The position numbers and the translations under genes were made by a program. This document shows, piece after piece, positions 6,130 to 8,022 of a DNA stretch of 8,022 nt; the first letter of the stretch is position 1, and each line of letters opens with the position of its first letter. Below the pieces are notes generated by a model that did not search any database, had not been told where the DNA came from, and saw only the letters and a program-made list of their open reading frames with translations. The stretch is from Porphyromonadaceae bacterium (GTDB lineage Bacteria; Bacteroidota; Bacteroidia; Bacteroidales; Dysgonomonadaceae), in the NCBI GenBank assembly GCA_003517675.1, contig DPAC01000167.1, forward strand, positions 1-8,022, in the 5' to 3' direction.

Positions 6130-8022
6130 ATGAATCAAACAGACACCGAAAAAAAACTGACGGTTATCCGCACAAAGATATCGAACAGAGAGCTGAAAGA
6201 GGCCATCGAAGGCATCCGTGCACTCACTGCTGACTGGGACAACTGGTCTCTTTCACAACAACTCAACGAGTTGGAGAACAACTACCGCTATATGCTCCAC
6301 TACTTCCTGAAAGGAAACAAGGACCCGGAACAAAAAAACATCTATCGCAAGCTGATCCGCGATCTCTACAGTGTGGCAGATGACACGGCAACTGAGTTGA
6401 TGCTACGGGAGAGCTCCTCGCTTTTCTACGATAAAATGCGAACGATGCGACTGCATACTCCCCGCAGTCTCGACGAACTGAGGGAGCAGATCGCACGGGA
6501 GAATGACACCTACTCATTCATCAGCCTGCTGGAGGAGGGCCCCGAAAAAGAGAGGAGACTGCGTGAAAACAGAACGACCTATGAAAAGATGTTGCAGGAG
6601 CTATTCTACCACATCTTCGCCTCTCCCCGCGCCAATGCTGAAATGAGTGCTGAGCTCAATCGCTTCGTAGAGGATGAACGGATGCCCCTACAGGCCAAAG
6701 CACTCTTTGTCTCTGCCCTGACCATGAACCTGCTGCAACAGTTCGATGCTGCCAAAGTGGAACTGCTGCTTGATCTCAGCAAAGAGGCTGAACCGCAGGT
6801 TGCGACCCGGTCCATTGTTGGCATCATCCCTCTCATCCAGCTCTACAGTGAGCGGTGGCCACTCTACCCGAGCTTGGAGAACCGTTTTCAGCTGCTCGCC
6901 GATGACAAGCTCTTCAGCAGGCGTTTCATGACAGCTGTGACCGAATATATTCAGGCCCATGAAACAGAAAAAATCACCCGGCGGCTAACGGAGGAGATTC
7001 TGCCGGAGATGATGAAACTGAGCCCCATAATCGGTAAGAAGATCCGTCTCGACGAGTGGATGGGTGAGAGTGGCCTGGATGAGAAGAACCCGGAGTGGCA
7101 GAAGCTACTGGATGAGACTGGCCTGAGTGATAAGCTGCAGGAATTCTCCAATTTACAGATGGAGGGTGCCGACGTCTTTCACTCCACCTTCTCCAACCTG
7201 AAAAGTTATCCTTTCTTCCAGGAGATGAGCAACTGGTTCCTGCTTTTCGAGCCTCAACACAGCAGCCTCGCGACCCTCTTCAGCGACAAGAGCGAAGGAA
7301 TGTCGCTCATCGACATCATGACACGCAGCTCAATGATCTGCAGTTCTGATAAATACTCACTCTGTTTCAGCATGATGATGATGCCGGAGCAGTACCGCCG
7401 CATGATGATCTCCCAGCTGGGCGCAGAGGGAGAGGAGATGCAGAAGATGCAGGAGGAGGAAGAGATGATGCAACCCCATCGGAAGGAGAAGACCCTGATC
7501 AGTCATTACATCCGTGATCTCTATCGCTTCTTCAAACTCTTCCGGCGACACAACGAATTTGTGGATGTCTTCAGCCTGCCGCTCAACTACCATGAGCTGG
7601 AGCCGATGGCCCCGGTGGTACGTCAGCCGGCACACCTGGAGAAGATTGCGCTCTATTACTTTGAAAAGAACAATTTCAGGGAAGCACTCGGCGCCTATGG
7701 CATGCTGGCTGACGAGGGAGACTGTAAAGGTGAGGTATGGCAGAAGATTGGTTATTGCCGGCAGATGCTGACCGACATCAGGGGGGCAGTGGATGCCTAT
7801 CTCCATGCAGAGCTACTCGATGATCAAAACAGCTGGGTGCTGCGTCGCATCGCCAGCTGCTACAGGTTATTGAAAGAACCGGAATCGGCCCTGACCTACT
7901 ACCGCCGTCTGGAGCAACTCCATCCCGACGACCTCAACATTCAGCTACAGATCGGTCACTGTCACCTGGAGCTGAAACAGTATGAAAAGGCACTCAACTG
8001 CTACTTCAAGGTTGAGCTGTTG
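6130..8022 (+). CDS. Large TPR-repeat protein with helical N-terminal region (runs off right edge)
   Basis: The frame is open from the ATG at 6130 to the right edge, 631 codons with no stop, so the C terminus is missing. There is no signal peptide or membrane helix; a cytoplasmic location is likely. Residues 1 to about 499 are helix-rich and match no family I recognise. Residues about 500 to 631 hold four TPR units (500-533, 534-567, 568-601, 602-631, the last cut off), with the usual W/G/Y/A/P pattern, e.g. ALTYYRRLEQLHPDDL. TPR arrays form protein-binding surfaces. A Met- and Glu-rich stretch at 415-448 has 10 Met in 34 residues, including four in a row at 415-418. The ATG lies 8 bases after the preceding stop codon, so it is probably in the serB operon. 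Similar long TPR proteins occur in Bacteroidales; none with a known role comes to mind. Confidence 0.8.
   Translation, partial: MNQTDTEKKLTVIRTKISNRELKEAIEGIRALTADWDNWSLSQQLNELENNYRYMLHYFLKGNKDPEQKNIYRKLIRDLYSVADDTATELMLRESSSLFYDKMRTMRLHTPRSLDELREQIARENDTYSFISLLEEGPEKERRLRENRTTYEKMLQELFYHIFASPRANAEMSAELNRFVEDERMPLQAKALFVSALTMNLLQQFDAAKVELLLDLSKEAEPQVATRSIVGIIPLIQLYSERWPLYPSLENRFQLLADDKLFSRRFMTAVTEYIQAHETEKITRRLTEEILPEMMKLSPIIGKKIRLDEWMGESGLDEKNPEWQKLLDETGLSDKLQEFSNLQMEGADVFHSTFSNLKSYPFFQEMSNWFLLFEPQHSSLATLFSDKSEGMSLIDIMTRSSMICSSDKYSLCFSMMMMPEQYRRMMISQLGAEGEEMQKMQEEEEMMQPHRKEKTLISHYIRDLYRFFKLFRRHNEFVDVFSLPLNYHELEPMAPVVRQPAHLEKIALYYFEKNNFREALGAYGMLADEGDCKGEVWQKIGYCRQMLTDIRGAVDAYLHAELLDDQNSWVLRRIASCYRLLKEPESALTYYRRLEQLHPDDLNIQLQIGHCHLELKQYEKALNCYFKVELL

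Noticed and set aside
1..8022. A defence system, mobile element, CRISPR array or RNA gene as the hidden system in this window
   Set aside because: I saw no transposase, integrase, nuclease, toxin-antitoxin pair, spaced repeat array, or tRNA/rRNA sequence; every sizeable stretch is covered by a chromosomal-type gene.

Overview
The window looks like ordinary chromosomal DNA from a member of the Bacteroidales (Bacteroidota). Three things point there. Several promoters fit the Bacteroidota -7 consensus TAnnTTTG rather than the sigma70 -10. Several proteins belong to families I know mainly from this order (DUF4290, probable DUF4348, DUF4922). Start codons mostly lack strong Shine-Dalgarno sequences. 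The moderate GC content and family mix would suit a Dysgonomonadaceae-type genome (Proteiniphilum or Petrimonas), but that is a guess. I see no mobile element, phage gene, CRISPR array, tRNA or rRNA.

Region 1 (1-1828, minus strand): a signal-peptide GH73-type glucosaminidase with two C-terminal LysM modules, then a DUF4290 protein, then the first 54 codons of rimM, which runs off the left edge. DUF4290 and rimM are 4 bases apart and probably co-transcribed.

Region 2 (1829-2351): cdd (cytidine deaminase) diverges from the glucosaminidase gene with only 6 bases between the two ATGs. Each gene's -7 promoter box lies inside the other's coding sequence, so the two transcripts should overlap at their 5' ends. 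cdd converges on a small lipoprotein gene, with a perfect hairpin between them.

Region 3 (2352-3039): a DUF4348-like lipoprotein on the minus strand, and a 172-base divergent region carrying one well-formed Bacteroidota promoter in each direction.

Region 4 (3040-8022, plus strand): a DUF4922 protein with the HxHxQ active site of GalT/Ap4A-phosphorylase-type nucleotidyl transferases. Then serB (phosphoserine phosphatase with two ACT-type regions). Then a soluble protein resembling the cytoplasmic C-terminal part of Bacteroidota cation:proton antiporters but with no membrane domain. Last is a large TPR protein that runs off the right edge. The last three are tightly spaced (22 and 8 bases) and look like an operon.

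The genes cover general maintenance: ribosome maturation, cell-wall remodelling, pyrimidine salvage, nucleotide or sugar-nucleotide metabolism, and serine synthesis. No defence or secondary-metabolite system is visible. The points most worth following up are the interlocked cdd/glucosaminidase promoters, the membrane-less antiporter-tail protein, and the DUF4922 enzyme.
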